Shown here: positions 44,072 to 52,675 of the stretch, piece by piece | Layout: each line of letters opens with the position of its first letter | How positions within the stretch are numbered: position 1 is the stretch's first letter | Origin: Photobacterium phosphoreum | GTDB lineage: Bacteria; Pseudomonadota; Gammaproteobacteria; Enterobacterales; Vibrionaceae | Length of the DNA stretch: 59,238 bases | Assembly (NCBI RefSeq): GCF_002954725.1 | Contig: NZ_MSCQ01000002.1 | Location: forward strand, 171,960-231,197 | Direction: 5' to 3' | Notes under the pieces: model-generated | Databases searched by the model: none | Told to the model about the DNA's origin: nothing | What the model saw: only the letters and a program-made list of their open reading frames with translations | Translations under genes and position numbers: made by a program

Positions 44072-45039
44072 TTTTCCTCCTTGAACTTGATTACTCATAA
44101 CAAATCAAAGTAGTAACTGTTACTGGATAAGAATTATTTTGTTATCTAATGTTTGTAAGTTTGTTGTTATCGTATCATTTCAAATAATGAAAAATAACAC
44201 TCTGAGATATAATATTTAATTGTATTTAAGTAATAAAAAGCATCGAAAAGCTATTTTATTGTTATCTTTTGTATGTTAAATGGCTAATTTGCTACTGTAT
44301 TGTAAATTTTATTACTCTATTCTTGATCAATTTAAGCAAGTAATAAAATGCTTATTTTACTTAAATGTATTAAAAATGTTAAAAACTGAACGTAGGTTAT
44401 ACTTTTAAGAATAAATTTTATGATTATGAGCGAAGTTGTTTTTTGAGCGGTTAAAAAGCAATCAAAAATTAAAGAGACAACCTAAAATGAACTGTTTAGT
44501 TTAAATTTATTGACGGGGAGTCGTTTTAGGTTTAAATTACACTGAACTGTTTAGTTCAATTTATCGAAAAGGTTAAATAGAGTAGAGAATAGAATAGATG
44601 TAGATCTATTATAGTCAAAATTGGCTGTGCTAATCGATGTTGGGGTCTTATTCAAAATACAAATCATGATAATCATATGACGAATGTAACGGTATTTGAT
44701 CTGGATGTTGTTATTAAGGATGGCTGCCAATGAATATTTCCAGCTAACTAATCAGAAATAATAAAGAATAATTGTGGTGTTATTAAACCATTAACTTATT
44801 TATTAATATATTAATAAGTGAAGTTTAAGAGGTAGCTAATAAATAGAGATGACGTTGTATATTTTACATTGATAGATTTTTAGAGATTAAACGTTTATAT
44901 TTGTTTTTCAAAATCCTATTTATGAAATCTTATCAATCAAATTAGTGTTATTTTTATGCCTGATTTAATAGAGCTTCAATTTAAATAAATCATTATACTC
45001 ATCGAGTCAGATGACAATTAACATAATAGTGGAGTCAAT
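44072..45039. other. Gene-free interval upstream of cyo and DUF6789
   Basis: 968 bp of AT-rich sequence. It must contain the cyo promoter on the left. On the right it has a promoter flanked by two palindromes (44489-44558) and then 480 bp with no ORF above about 20 codons. A tiny frame near 44678 (MTNVTVFDLDVVIKDGCQ) may be a gene relic. A long 5' leader, a non-coding RNA or a deleted gene could explain the gap. Confidence 0.4.
44489..44558 (+). promoter_or_regulatory. Promoter flanked by two near-identical palindromic operators
   Basis: TGAACTGTTTAGTTCA (44543-44558) is a perfect inverted repeat with a 4-bp centre; TGAACTGTTTAGTTTA (44489-44504) is a one-mismatch copy 54 bp upstream. Between them lie TTGACG (44510-44515) and TAAATT (44533-44538), spaced 17 bp. 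One operator would cover the start site and the other the region above -35. The shape suits a TetR-type repressor; none is encoded nearby. Confidence 0.65.
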
Positions 45040-45483
45040 ATGTCTAATAATATTTTTAGTGCAAGTAATGTAATTAAAGCTTTTATTGGTGGTTTCCTTG
45101 GTACGTTAGCTTTTACTTTAATGGGTAAATTTATTGCACCACACCTTATTGGACATTCGATGAATGTTGCCGCTATTATTGCTAATATGCTGGGTACATC
45201 TGATAGTGTCGGTTTGATGATGCACTTCATGGTCGGTTCAATTATATTCCCTATTGGTTATTTACTTGTTGGGTATAAATATCTACCAGGCCCAGGTTGG
45301 TTACGTGGTATTATATTTTTAATTCCAATTTACCTTATTGCGATGACCGTTGTTATGCCAATGGCGGGTAAAGGCTTGTTTTTTAATAGCGTTCCTATGT
45401 CAATGGTTGCTTTGATGGGGCATATGGTTTTCGGTCTTATTCTAGGATTGGTTGTTGGTACGCCTAAAAAAGCAATTAAATAA
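45040..45483 (+). CDS. DUF6789-like four-helix membrane protein
   Basis: 147 residues with four membrane segments rich in Gly and Met (AFIGGFLGTLAFTLMGKFIAP, MMHFMVGSIIFPIGYLLVGY, GIIFLIPIYLIAMTVVM, MVALMGHMVFGLILGLVVG). This matches small DUF6789 proteins as I remember them. Function unknown. GGAG precedes the ATG. It is the first gene downstream of the operator-flanked promoter and may be under its control together with the following peroxiredoxin-like gene. Confidence 0.65.
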   Translation: MSNNIFSASNVIKAFIGGFLGTLAFTLMGKFIAPHLIGHSMNVAAIIANMLGTSDSVGLMMHFMVGSIIFPIGYLLVGYKYLPGPGWLRGIIFLIPIYLIAMTVVMPMAGKGLFFNSVPMSMVALMGHMVFGLILGLVVGTPKKAIK

Positions 45484-45681
45484 TAACTATAATTGTTATT
45501 AATACTATATCTTTTATTAATAACAATTTATCTAGTTATTCCTTTTTTCTTATAAACATTAAAGTGTTCTTTTTGTTCTTAGTACTCATGTTTAATAAAA
45601 TCGAGCTTTATTTTACATAGATAAACATGTTTATTAAAAAGAAATAGTGTATATATTAATGATCTCTAACGAGGGTTCAAT

Positions 45682-46221
45682 ATGACAACTTCAATAAAAC
45701 TTAATGCGGGTGATCTATTCCCAGCAACACAAGTAACATTACTTGATGGTACTTCTGTTGCTTTAGGCAAGCCACAAAGTAATGCAACATGGCAGGCTGT
45801 ATTTGTTTATCGAGGTAAACATTGTCCATTGTGTACAAAATACCTTAATGAATTAGAAAGCTATAAACAAAAGTTGTTAGATTCGGGTGTTGAAATTATT
45901 GCTGTTTCTGCGGACTCAAAACAACAGTTAGAAGAACATATTGAAAAATTAACGATCAGTTTCCCTATTGCTTATGGTTTAACTGAACAACAAATGCAAA
46001 CATTGGGATTATATATTTCGATTCCACGTTCAGAGCAAGAAACAGATCATAATTTCGCTGAGCCAGCATTATTTGTCATTAATGAAAACGGTGGCTTACA
46101 AATTGTTGATCTATCAAATAATCCATTTGTTCGACCAGAATTAGAATCATTAGTAAATGGTATTGGATGGATTCGTAATCCAGACAATAACTATCCTATT
46201 CGTGGTACGTTTAAGTACTAA
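45682..46221 (+). CDS. Peroxiredoxin-like (AhpC/TSA) protein
   Basis: 179 residues with a thioredoxin fold. The active-site loop is VYRGKHCPLCTKYL, with a CxxC pair instead of the PxxxTxxC of classic peroxiredoxins, which places it in the peroxiredoxin-like AhpC/TSA group. Later motifs are VSADSKQQLEEH and PALFVINENG. A cytosolic thiol peroxidase or reductase role is likely. GAGGG precedes the ATG. Confidence 0.85.
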   Translation: MTTSIKLNAGDLFPATQVTLLDGTSVALGKPQSNATWQAVFVYRGKHCPLCTKYLNELESYKQKLLDSGVEIIAVSADSKQQLEEHIEKLTISFPIAYGLTEQQMQTLGLYISIPRSEQETDHNFAEPALFVINENGGLQIVDLSNNPFVRPELESLVNGIGWIRNPDNNYPIRGTFKY

Positions 46222-46226
46222 GAATA

Positions 46227-46259
46227 AAAAACACCAGCCCAGCAAAGGCTGGTGTTTTT
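46227..46259 (+). terminator. Terminator of the peroxiredoxin-like gene
   Basis: A 13-bp perfect stem (AAAAACACCAGCC / GGCTGGTGTTTTT), loop CAGCAAA, directly after the stop codon. Confidence 0.9.
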
Positions 46260-46437
46260 CTATTGGTAGCAAAAGAAGGGGATAGATATATTACTAAATC
46301 TTGATAATTTTACTGTTGTTATTGAATGGAACTCAGCATAGTTTTATTACTTTTCAATAGATTAACGTTAGTGCTGTATTCTTTGTCAATATATTGGGTA
46401 CTATAGCGATAATATTGATTATTGTAGTGAAAGTGTT

Positions 46438-47403
46438 ATGGCTCAGAAAATGACGATGGCTGATATTTCAAAACAGCTTGGAATCTCTAAAATGACAGTG
46501 TCACGTTATTTTAATGGTGGCTATGTGTCAGAAGAAAATCGGATTAAAATTGATACGATCGTAAAAGAAAATCACTATACACCCAATAAATTTGCGCGAT
46601 CTATTCGTAGTCAATCTAATATTATTGGTTTTATTGCACCACGAATTGAGTCTTACACGACTAGCTTAGTGATTAAAGGTGCTTTAGCAGCAGCAAATGA
46701 GTCTAATGCCCGTATGTTATTTCATGCGACAGGATTTAGCCATGAATCTGAGCGCCAAGCAGTAAGTGAGTTCAACGGCCTTAATGCATTAGGTACTATT
46801 GTTATTGCTTCAAAGCACAGTATTGAAGAACCTTTTTATAAGGGGCTAGAAAATTTAATCTTTATTGGAAAACAAATTTCTGATCATTGTTGCTTATATT
46901 ATCCCGAACAAGCGGCAATAACGGCACTTGTCTCTCACACCATTCATCAGTTACAACAACAGCAAGCCCCATTTTCAGCTATTCATTATATCTATGATGC
47001 GCGTATGCTTTCATCGCGAACTCAGCTGATGCAAACCACGCTGGCTCATATTGCACCGACCTTACCGCATTCATTACAAGCATTAGCTGATTCTGAACAA
47101 AAAGAAGCTTATCAATCAATTACATTGAAATCTAACCATGTTTACTTTTGTGCTACTGATAATATTGCGATACGGTTATACCGTCGAGCCAAAGAACAGC
47201 ATCTCAAAATAGGGCATGATATTTGGGTGATAGGTATTGGCGATTATGATTATAGCGACTTGTTAGTACCTAGTTTAACAACGGTGGCATTTAATTATTA
47301 TCAAATGGGTTATCAAGCAGTGAAGAAGCTAATCAAGCGCGATTCAAGTTCTTGTGAAGGCCAATTTGAATTAAAAATTAGAGAAAGCTCTCAGTTCATT
47401 TAA
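46438..47403 (+). CDS. LacI-family repressor of the maltose-type PTS module
   Basis: 321 residues. The N-terminal LacI helix-turn-helix is MTMADISKQLGISKMTVSRYFNGG, with hinge region YTPNKFARSIRSQSNIIGFIAP. The periplasmic-binding-like sugar domain follows. It precedes the alpha-glucosidase gene, with a perfect operator-like palindrome between them, so it probably represses the glucosidase-PTS-phosphatase genes and responds to a (phospho)sugar. The helix-turn-helix has TVSRYF where many LacI members have TVSRVL. Confidence 0.9.
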   Translation: MAQKMTMADISKQLGISKMTVSRYFNGGYVSEENRIKIDTIVKENHYTPNKFARSIRSQSNIIGFIAPRIESYTTSLVIKGALAAANESNARMLFHATGFSHESERQAVSEFNGLNALGTIVIASKHSIEEPFYKGLENLIFIGKQISDHCCLYYPEQAAITALVSHTIHQLQQQQAPFSAIHYIYDARMLSSRTQLMQTTLAHIAPTLPHSLQALADSEQKEAYQSITLKSNHVYFCATDNIAIRLYRRAKEQHLKIGHDIWVIGIGDYDYSDLLVPSLTTVAFNYYQMGYQAVKKLIKRDSSSCEGQFELKIRESSQFI

Positions 47404-47440
47404 AAACCTTTTGCATATCACTACATTCGATCTTACCGTG

Positions 47441-47458
47441 TGTGTTATCGGTAACACA
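47441..47458 (+). promoter_or_regulatory. LacI-type operator
   Basis: TGTGTTA-TCGG-TAACACA, a perfect 7-bp inverted repeat, lies 38 bp before the alpha-glucosidase start. Its core TTATCGGTAA resembles operators of LacI/GntR-group repressors. AAGG 8 nt before the start codon is the ribosome binding site. Confidence 0.75.
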
Positions 47459-47495
47459 TACGAATATGTAGTATACGTTTAGTAAGGTTAAATGG

Positions 47496-49229
47496 ATGAA
47501 TCACCCTAATAATACGTCAGCAACATCGCTTGCATGGTGGAAAACTGCCACTGCTTATCAAATATACCCACGCAGTTTTTTTGACAGCAACCAAGATGGT
47601 ATTGGTGATATTGCTGGAATTATTGCCAAGCTTGATTACTTAGTTGAACTTGGTATTGATTTGGTATGGATTTGTCCATTTTATCAATCACCTAATGATG
47701 ATAATGGTTACGATATTAGTGACTACCAAGCCATTCACCCAGATTTCGGCAGCCTTGCCGATGTTGATCGCTTAATCAATGCCGCACATCAACGCGGTAT
47801 TCGTATCATTATGGATTTAGTGATTAACCATACTAGCGATGAGCATCCATGGTTTATTGAATCACGCCACAATAAAACTAACTCTAAACGTGATTGGTAT
47901 ATTTGGCGCGATGGCAGTGAAGCAACGGCTGAAAAACCAACCTTTGAGCCGAATAACTGGGAAAGTATTTTTCATGGTAGTGCGTGGCAATATGATGCTG
48001 ATACTGCGCAATATTACCTACATCTATTCTCTAAAAAACAGCCCGATCTTAATTGGCAGAATCCAGAAGTAAAACAAGCGTTATTTAGCATGATCCATTG
48101 GTGGTTAGCACGTGGTATTGATGGTTTTAGAGTGGATGCGATCAGCCATATACAAAAACAACCTTGTTTACCCTCATTACCAAATCCAAATGGTGATAAT
48201 TATGTGTCTTCGTTTGACTATCACATGAATGTTGATGGCATTGAACAGCATTTATATGAATTGCGTGATCAGGCATTTGCACCATTTGATATTGTCACTG
48301 TTGGTGAAGCTAATGGGGTTGAAGCACAAGATGCATTAACGTGGGTGGCTGAGCCCACTGACAACGATAAAGGTGGCGTCTTTAATATGATTTTCCAATT
48401 TGAACACATGAAGTTGTGGTCAGAAGAGCAAAATCGTGAACAGTTTGATTTGGTGGAATTTAAGCAAATTTTAACCCGTTGGCAAAATGCGTTAGAAGGT
48501 AAAGGGTGGAATGCTTTATACCTCGAAAATCACGACCAAGCTCGTAGTATTAATACGTTTGCAAATGCCAATTATTGGTATGGCAGCGCCACCGCATTAG
48601 CTGCCTGTTATTTCCTAATGAAAGGTACGCCATTTATTTATCAAGGCCAAGAAATCGGTATGGTTAATCATACGTTTATCGCGTTAGATGATTTTAATGA
48701 TGTATCAGCTAAAAACTTAATCATTAAATTACAACAGCAAGGAAAAACGGAGCAACAGATATTAGAGTTGCTAAACCAAGTCTCGCGTGATCATAGCCGC
48801 TTACCTATGCAGTGGAATAAACAGGCATTTGGTGGTTTTTCAACAGTGACACCTTGGCTGGTCGTTAATCCTAATTACACCGATATTAATGTTGAACAAC
48901 AACAGCGCGATCCGCACTCGATTTTACAGTTTTATAAACAGTTAATCGCCCTTCGAAAAAATAATCCAAGTTTGATTACGGGGCGCTATCAATTATTACT
49001 AGAAAATGATGCCCATATTTATGCTTATCAACGGATTGAATCAGATCTGACGTGGACAGTTATTACGAATTTAAGTGATCACGAGACCAAGGTTGATCTG
49101 GATGTGGCTCAGCTAGGGGAGTTAGTGCTCGATAATCAAACGCCAAATAATAATAACACTCGTAGCGACTTTATGGCGACACAATTAGCACCAGCTTATG
49201 CGGCTTATGTGTTTGTGAAAAAACAATAG
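47496..49229 (+). CDS. GH13 alpha-glucosidase
   Basis: 577 residues, the usual size for GH13 oligo-glucosidases. Conserved regions: MDLVINHTSDEHPWF, GFRVDAISH (nucleophile Asp), VGEANG (acid/base Glu) and YLENHDQARS (transition-state Asp). Ala follows the nucleophile; in this subfamily Ala at that place is linked with alpha-1,4 and Val with alpha-1,6 preference, so maltose-type oligosaccharides are likely. No signal peptide; it acts in the cytosol on imported sugar. It leads an operon with the PTS gene 59 bp downstream. Confidence 0.9.
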   Translation: MNHPNNTSATSLAWWKTATAYQIYPRSFFDSNQDGIGDIAGIIAKLDYLVELGIDLVWICPFYQSPNDDNGYDISDYQAIHPDFGSLADVDRLINAAHQRGIRIIMDLVINHTSDEHPWFIESRHNKTNSKRDWYIWRDGSEATAEKPTFEPNNWESIFHGSAWQYDADTAQYYLHLFSKKQPDLNWQNPEVKQALFSMIHWWLARGIDGFRVDAISHIQKQPCLPSLPNPNGDNYVSSFDYHMNVDGIEQHLYELRDQAFAPFDIVTVGEANGVEAQDALTWVAEPTDNDKGGVFNMIFQFEHMKLWSEEQNREQFDLVEFKQILTRWQNALEGKGWNALYLENHDQARSINTFANANYWYGSATALAACYFLMKGTPFIYQGQEIGMVNHTFIALDDFNDVSAKNLIIKLQQQGKTEQQILELLNQVSRDHSRLPMQWNKQAFGGFSTVTPWLVVNPNYTDINVEQQQRDPHSILQFYKQLIALRKNNPSLITGRYQLLLENDAHIYAYQRIESDLTWTVITNLSDHETKVDLDVAQLGELVLDNQTPNNNNTRSDFMATQLAPAYAAYVFVKKQ

Positions 49230-49288
49230 TTATATTTATGGCAGGTCAGTGATGACGTAAACCTGCCTTCTCAATCAAGGACATCGTT

Positions 49289-50911
49289 ATGAGTAAATTA
49301 CTTTCGTTTGATTTTTGGCAACGGTTCGGTAAATCACTGATCGTTGTGATCGCCGTAATGCCTGCTGCTGGTATTATGATTTCGTTAGGTAAAGTTGTCG
49401 CTATGTATGCAGGTGGCATTGGCGCTATCGAAACTCTTGGCCATATTATGGAAAATATTGGCTGGGGTGTGATTGTTAACTTACATCTATTGTTCGCCGT
49501 TGCAATTGGTGGTTCATGGGCTAAAGAACGTGCAGGCGGTGCATTTGCCGCCGTGATTGCTTTTATACTGATCAACCGTACCACTGGGGTTATTTTCGGG
49601 GTTAATGGCGGCATGATGAGTGATCCTCATGCGACTGTTATGAGTCTGTTTGGTTCTGAGTTGCCTGTATCTCAATTTTTTACCACTATCTTAGGCGCTC
49701 CAGCACTGAATATGGGCGTATTTATTGGCATTATCTCTGGTTATTTAGGGGCTAATTTATATAACCGTTATTATGACTTTTCTCGATTACCTGAAGCGTT
49801 AGCGTTCTTTAACGGCAAACGTTTTGTTCCTTTCATGGTGATTTTCTATTCAGTGATCATTGCGTTTGTATTAGCGGTTGTTTGGCCATTAGTACAAGGT
49901 GCATTAAATGAATTTGGTCAATGGATTGCAAGCTCAAAAGATAGTGCGCCTATTATAGCTCCGTTTGTCTACGGTACCTTAGAGCGTTTATTACTGCCAT
50001 TTGGTTTACACCATACGCTAACTATTCCAATGAATTATACCGAACTGGGTGGGGCATATCAGTTATTAACCGGACCAAGTGCAGGTTCAAGTGTTTATGG
50101 CCAAGATCCATTATGGCTTGCATGGGTGAGTGATTTAAATAATCTTAAATTAACCGATCCTGCGGCTTACCAGCATCTATTGGCGACTGTTCACCCTGCA
50201 CGCTTTAAAGCAGGTCAAGTGATTATTGCAGCATCTTCTTTAATTGGTATTGGTCTTGCCATGTACCATTGTGTTGATAACGATAAGCGTCTGCAATATA
50301 AGCCAATGTTCTTTTCAGCATGTTTAGCTGTATTACTAACAGGTGTGACTGAGCCAATTGAATTTATGTTCATGTTTGTTGCGCCTGTTCTCTATGTTGC
50401 CCATGCAATATTAACCGGATTGGCTTTTGCGCTGGTGGATCTGATTGATTTACGCGTGCATGCTTTTGGTCTGATTGAACTGATTACACGCGTTCCAATG
50501 ATGATTTCGGCGGGCATTGGTGGGGACTTAATTAGCTTTGTGATGGTGTGTATTGCCTTCTTTGCGATTAATTATGCTTTATTCCGCTTGCTTATTATTA
50601 AATTTAATCTACCAACCCCTGGGCGTGCAGGTAATTATATTGATGAGAAAGCCGAAGGGATGTCACAAGACGATAAGCTTGAAATTATTATTCAAAACCT
50701 TGGTGGTCGTAGCAATATCGCAGAGATTGATGCCTGCATGACACGTCTACGTATTACGGTTAAAGATCCTGCATTAGTGGCTGATTATACCTTATGGAAG
50801 TCAACGGGGGCGTTAGGATTGGTCATTAAAGATCAAGGGGTACAAGCTATTTATGGTCCGGGTGTTGATGTTATTAAATCTGCATTAATAGATAAGTTTG
50901 CGATGGCTTAA
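49289..50911 (+). CDS. PTS EIICB permease, maltose/glucose type
   Basis: 540 residues: EIIC (about 1-430, ten membrane segments, with LLLPFGLHHTLTIPMNYTELGG and GVTEPIEFMFMFVAP), a linker, and a C-terminal EIIB domain with the phospho-Cys in IAEIDACMTRLRITVKD. There is no EIIA domain, so EIIA-Glc would be borrowed. MalX-like and enterococcal MalT-like permeases share this layout. With the MapP-like phosphatase downstream, uptake as a phosphorylated disaccharide is the best reading. Confidence 0.88.
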   Translation: MSKLLSFDFWQRFGKSLIVVIAVMPAAGIMISLGKVVAMYAGGIGAIETLGHIMENIGWGVIVNLHLLFAVAIGGSWAKERAGGAFAAVIAFILINRTTGVIFGVNGGMMSDPHATVMSLFGSELPVSQFFTTILGAPALNMGVFIGIISGYLGANLYNRYYDFSRLPEALAFFNGKRFVPFMVIFYSVIIAFVLAVVWPLVQGALNEFGQWIASSKDSAPIIAPFVYGTLERLLLPFGLHHTLTIPMNYTELGGAYQLLTGPSAGSSVYGQDPLWLAWVSDLNNLKLTDPAAYQHLLATVHPARFKAGQVIIAASSLIGIGLAMYHCVDNDKRLQYKPMFFSACLAVLLTGVTEPIEFMFMFVAPVLYVAHAILTGLAFALVDLIDLRVHAFGLIELITRVPMMISAGIGGDLISFVMVCIAFFAINYALFRLLIIKFNLPTPGRAGNYIDEKAEGMSQDDKLEIIIQNLGGRSNIAEIDACMTRLRITVKDPALVADYTLWKSTGALGLVIKDQGVQAIYGPGVDVIKSALIDKFAMA

Positions 50912-50941
50912 CGAGTTGTTGTAACAAATGACATTATTGAT

Positions 50942-50970
50942 AAGCGTAGTTGAAATGCTACGCTTTTTTA
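50942..50970 (+). terminator. Terminator between PTS and phosphatase genes
   Basis: AAGCGTAG / CTACGCTT with an 8-nt loop and a T run. It falls inside the apparent operon, so the phosphatase gene may be expressed by read-through or from its own promoter. Confidence 0.8.
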
Positions 50971-51001
50971 TCTTAATACATCATTAGTAAGTGAATGATT
51001 T

Positions 51002-51814
51002 ATGAAGTTATTGACATTAAATACTCACAGTTGGCAAGAATCAGATCAATTACAAAAGTTAGCCATAGTTGCTCAAGCTATTATTGATCAAGATTGTGAT
51101 GTGATTGCATTACAAGAGGTTAACCAACACCATCTTAGCGCTGTTGTAAATGAACAGATATGCAGTAATCATCCCGTACACAGCGATAATTATGGCTATT
51201 TATTACAGCAAAAATTAGCCGAATTGGGGCATGATTATCAGCTAACATGGGATTTTGTTCATCAAAGTTATGACGTTTATCAAGAAGGATTGGCTTTTTT
51301 AACCCGCTTACCTATTATCGAGCATCAAGTGATCGATTTAAGTGATCATTATGATGTCAGTAATTGGAAACATCGTCGCGCTGTACGTATTAAAGTGGTT
51401 TATCAACAACAAGAGTTGGATTTTTATAATTGCCATTGTGGTTGGTGGAATGATGAACAAGGTTCGTTTGCTGATCATTTAAATCGAATTACAGCGACAT
51501 TATCACCGCGATTGAGCTTCTTATTAGGTGATTTTAATAACCCTAGTCATATTCGCGATCAAGGTTATGATTATGCGTTACAATGTCACTTATTTGATTG
51601 TTATGCCATGGCAGAAACGAAAGATACAGGGATAACAGTTGTTAAAAATATTGATGGTTGGCAGCAAAATAGCCAGTCATTGCGTTTAGATTATATTTTT
51701 AGTAATCAGCAACTGTCTGTAATAAATCATCAGGTTATTTTTAATTGTGATTTTTATGACGTGGTGTCAGATCACTTTGGCATTATTACTGAAATTAGCA
51801 TTAGCAGTAAATAG
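51002..51814 (+). CDS. Endonuclease/exonuclease/phosphatase-fold enzyme, MapP-like
   Basis: 270 residues. EEP-fold motifs in order: TLNTHSW (Asn), IALQEVN (metal Glu), DFYNCHCGWWND (His), FLLGDFNNP (Asp/Asn), LRLDYIFSN and VSDHFGI (last Asp-His pair). In enterococci the maltose-6'-phosphate phosphatase MapP belongs to this fold and lies with a maltose PTS. The same neighbourhood here suggests it removes phosphate from the imported disaccharide before the GH13 enzyme splits it. Confidence 0.75.
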   Translation: MKLLTLNTHSWQESDQLQKLAIVAQAIIDQDCDVIALQEVNQHHLSAVVNEQICSNHPVHSDNYGYLLQQKLAELGHDYQLTWDFVHQSYDVYQEGLAFLTRLPIIEHQVIDLSDHYDVSNWKHRRAVRIKVVYQQQELDFYNCHCGWWNDEQGSFADHLNRITATLSPRLSFLLGDFNNPSHIRDQGYDYALQCHLFDCYAMAETKDTGITVVKNIDGWQQNSQSLRLDYIFSNQQLSVINHQVIFNCDFYDVVSDHFGIITEISISSK

Positions 51815-51842
51815 ATTGTCAGCTATATCATAATTAGTGACT

Positions 51843-51878
51843 AAAAAGCTCAAATTTAAACCATGATTTGAGCTTTTT
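51843..51878. terminator. Bidirectional terminator
   Basis: A 13-bp stem (AAAAAGCTCAAAT / ATTTGAGCTTTTT) with a 10-nt loop between the convergent phosphatase and DUF3157 genes. Confidence 0.85.
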
Positions 51879-51893
51879 ATTGTAATTTTATGG

Positions 51894-52490
51894 TTATCTC
51901 ATATCAACATCAGTGATTTCAGCATCAATAAAGTAACGCTCAGCTTTTGGTGCATCAAAGATAATTGGTTTACCTTGATGCTGTGTTTTTGGACGGAAAT
52001 AGGTGTCTGGCATACGGTTAATTGAGCGCCATACGGTGAACTCGTCCGTGGCTATTGTTTGACCGTCACTATTACTTAAACGCACTTTCATGGTGACATT
52101 GACTACTGATTTCGAACTTTGGTTTGTCATCATGGTTGGAATAATCAGTGTACCATTTTCGTAATGTGCAGCCGTTAATAGTACGTCTATACCGCTATTA
52201 CTTAGCTGTTGAATTGCTTTTTTCGACCCTATTTCAACGGCAACACCTTTTGATGCACTAATAACAGGAATAGCCATAGCTGATGTGGCGATAACGGGAA
52301 TTGCCGTTGTTGTTTTGAGAGTAGGGCTGGTGGTTGGATGATTGGTTTGTGCTTTATATTGCCAAGTAAAGTTATCATGCAGAATAACTTGGCGTCCGTC
52401 TTTAAGTGTGATGGTTTGATCCGCTGCCCATGCTGAACTTGAAGCGATTAAAGTAATAACAATACCGCACAGTTGCGTTTTTTTTAGCAT
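51894..52490 (-). CDS. DUF3157 family periplasmic protein
   Basis: 198 residues. A signal peptide (IVITLIASSSAWAAD) is followed by the DUF3157-like start QTITLKDGRQVILHDNFTWQYK, a low-complexity Thr/Pro/Ala linker, and a beta-rich domain ending YFIDAEITDVDMR. Function unknown in this family. Monocistronic. Confidence 0.75.
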   Translation of the reverse strand: MLKKTQLCGIVITLIASSSAWAADQTITLKDGRQVILHDNFTWQYKAQTNHPTTSPTLKTTTAIPVIATSAMAIPVISASKGVAVEIGSKKAIQQLSNSGIDVLLTAAHYENGTLIIPTMMTNQSSKSVVNVTMKVRLSNSDGQTIATDEFTVWRSINRMPDTYFRPKTQHQGKPIIFDAPKAERYFIDAEITDVDMR

Positions 52491-52603
52491 TATTCTGTCC
52501 TTAACTTCTGATGCTTTTAGGGATGCAATTCTAGCAGTTTTATAGCTAAATAACGCTAATTCAGTTATTGATAATTGTTATTAAATAGTATGGTTAACCC
52601 GTA

Positions 52604-52632
52604 TTTAAAAAAGCCAGCATGATAACTGGCTT
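52604..52632 (-). terminator. Terminator of the yccS-like gene
   Basis: On the minus strand AAGCCAG-N8-CTGGCTT is followed by T residues, about 45 bp after the stop codon. Confidence 0.75.
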
Positions 52633-52675
52633 ATAGAGAAACAACGTACTGTTATTATAAACAATGAAGTCGTAA

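Noticed and set aside
44678..44734. 18-codon ORF (MTNVTVFDLDVVIKDGCQ)
   Set aside because: Too short, no good ribosome binding site and no recognised family. Mentioned only as a possible relic.
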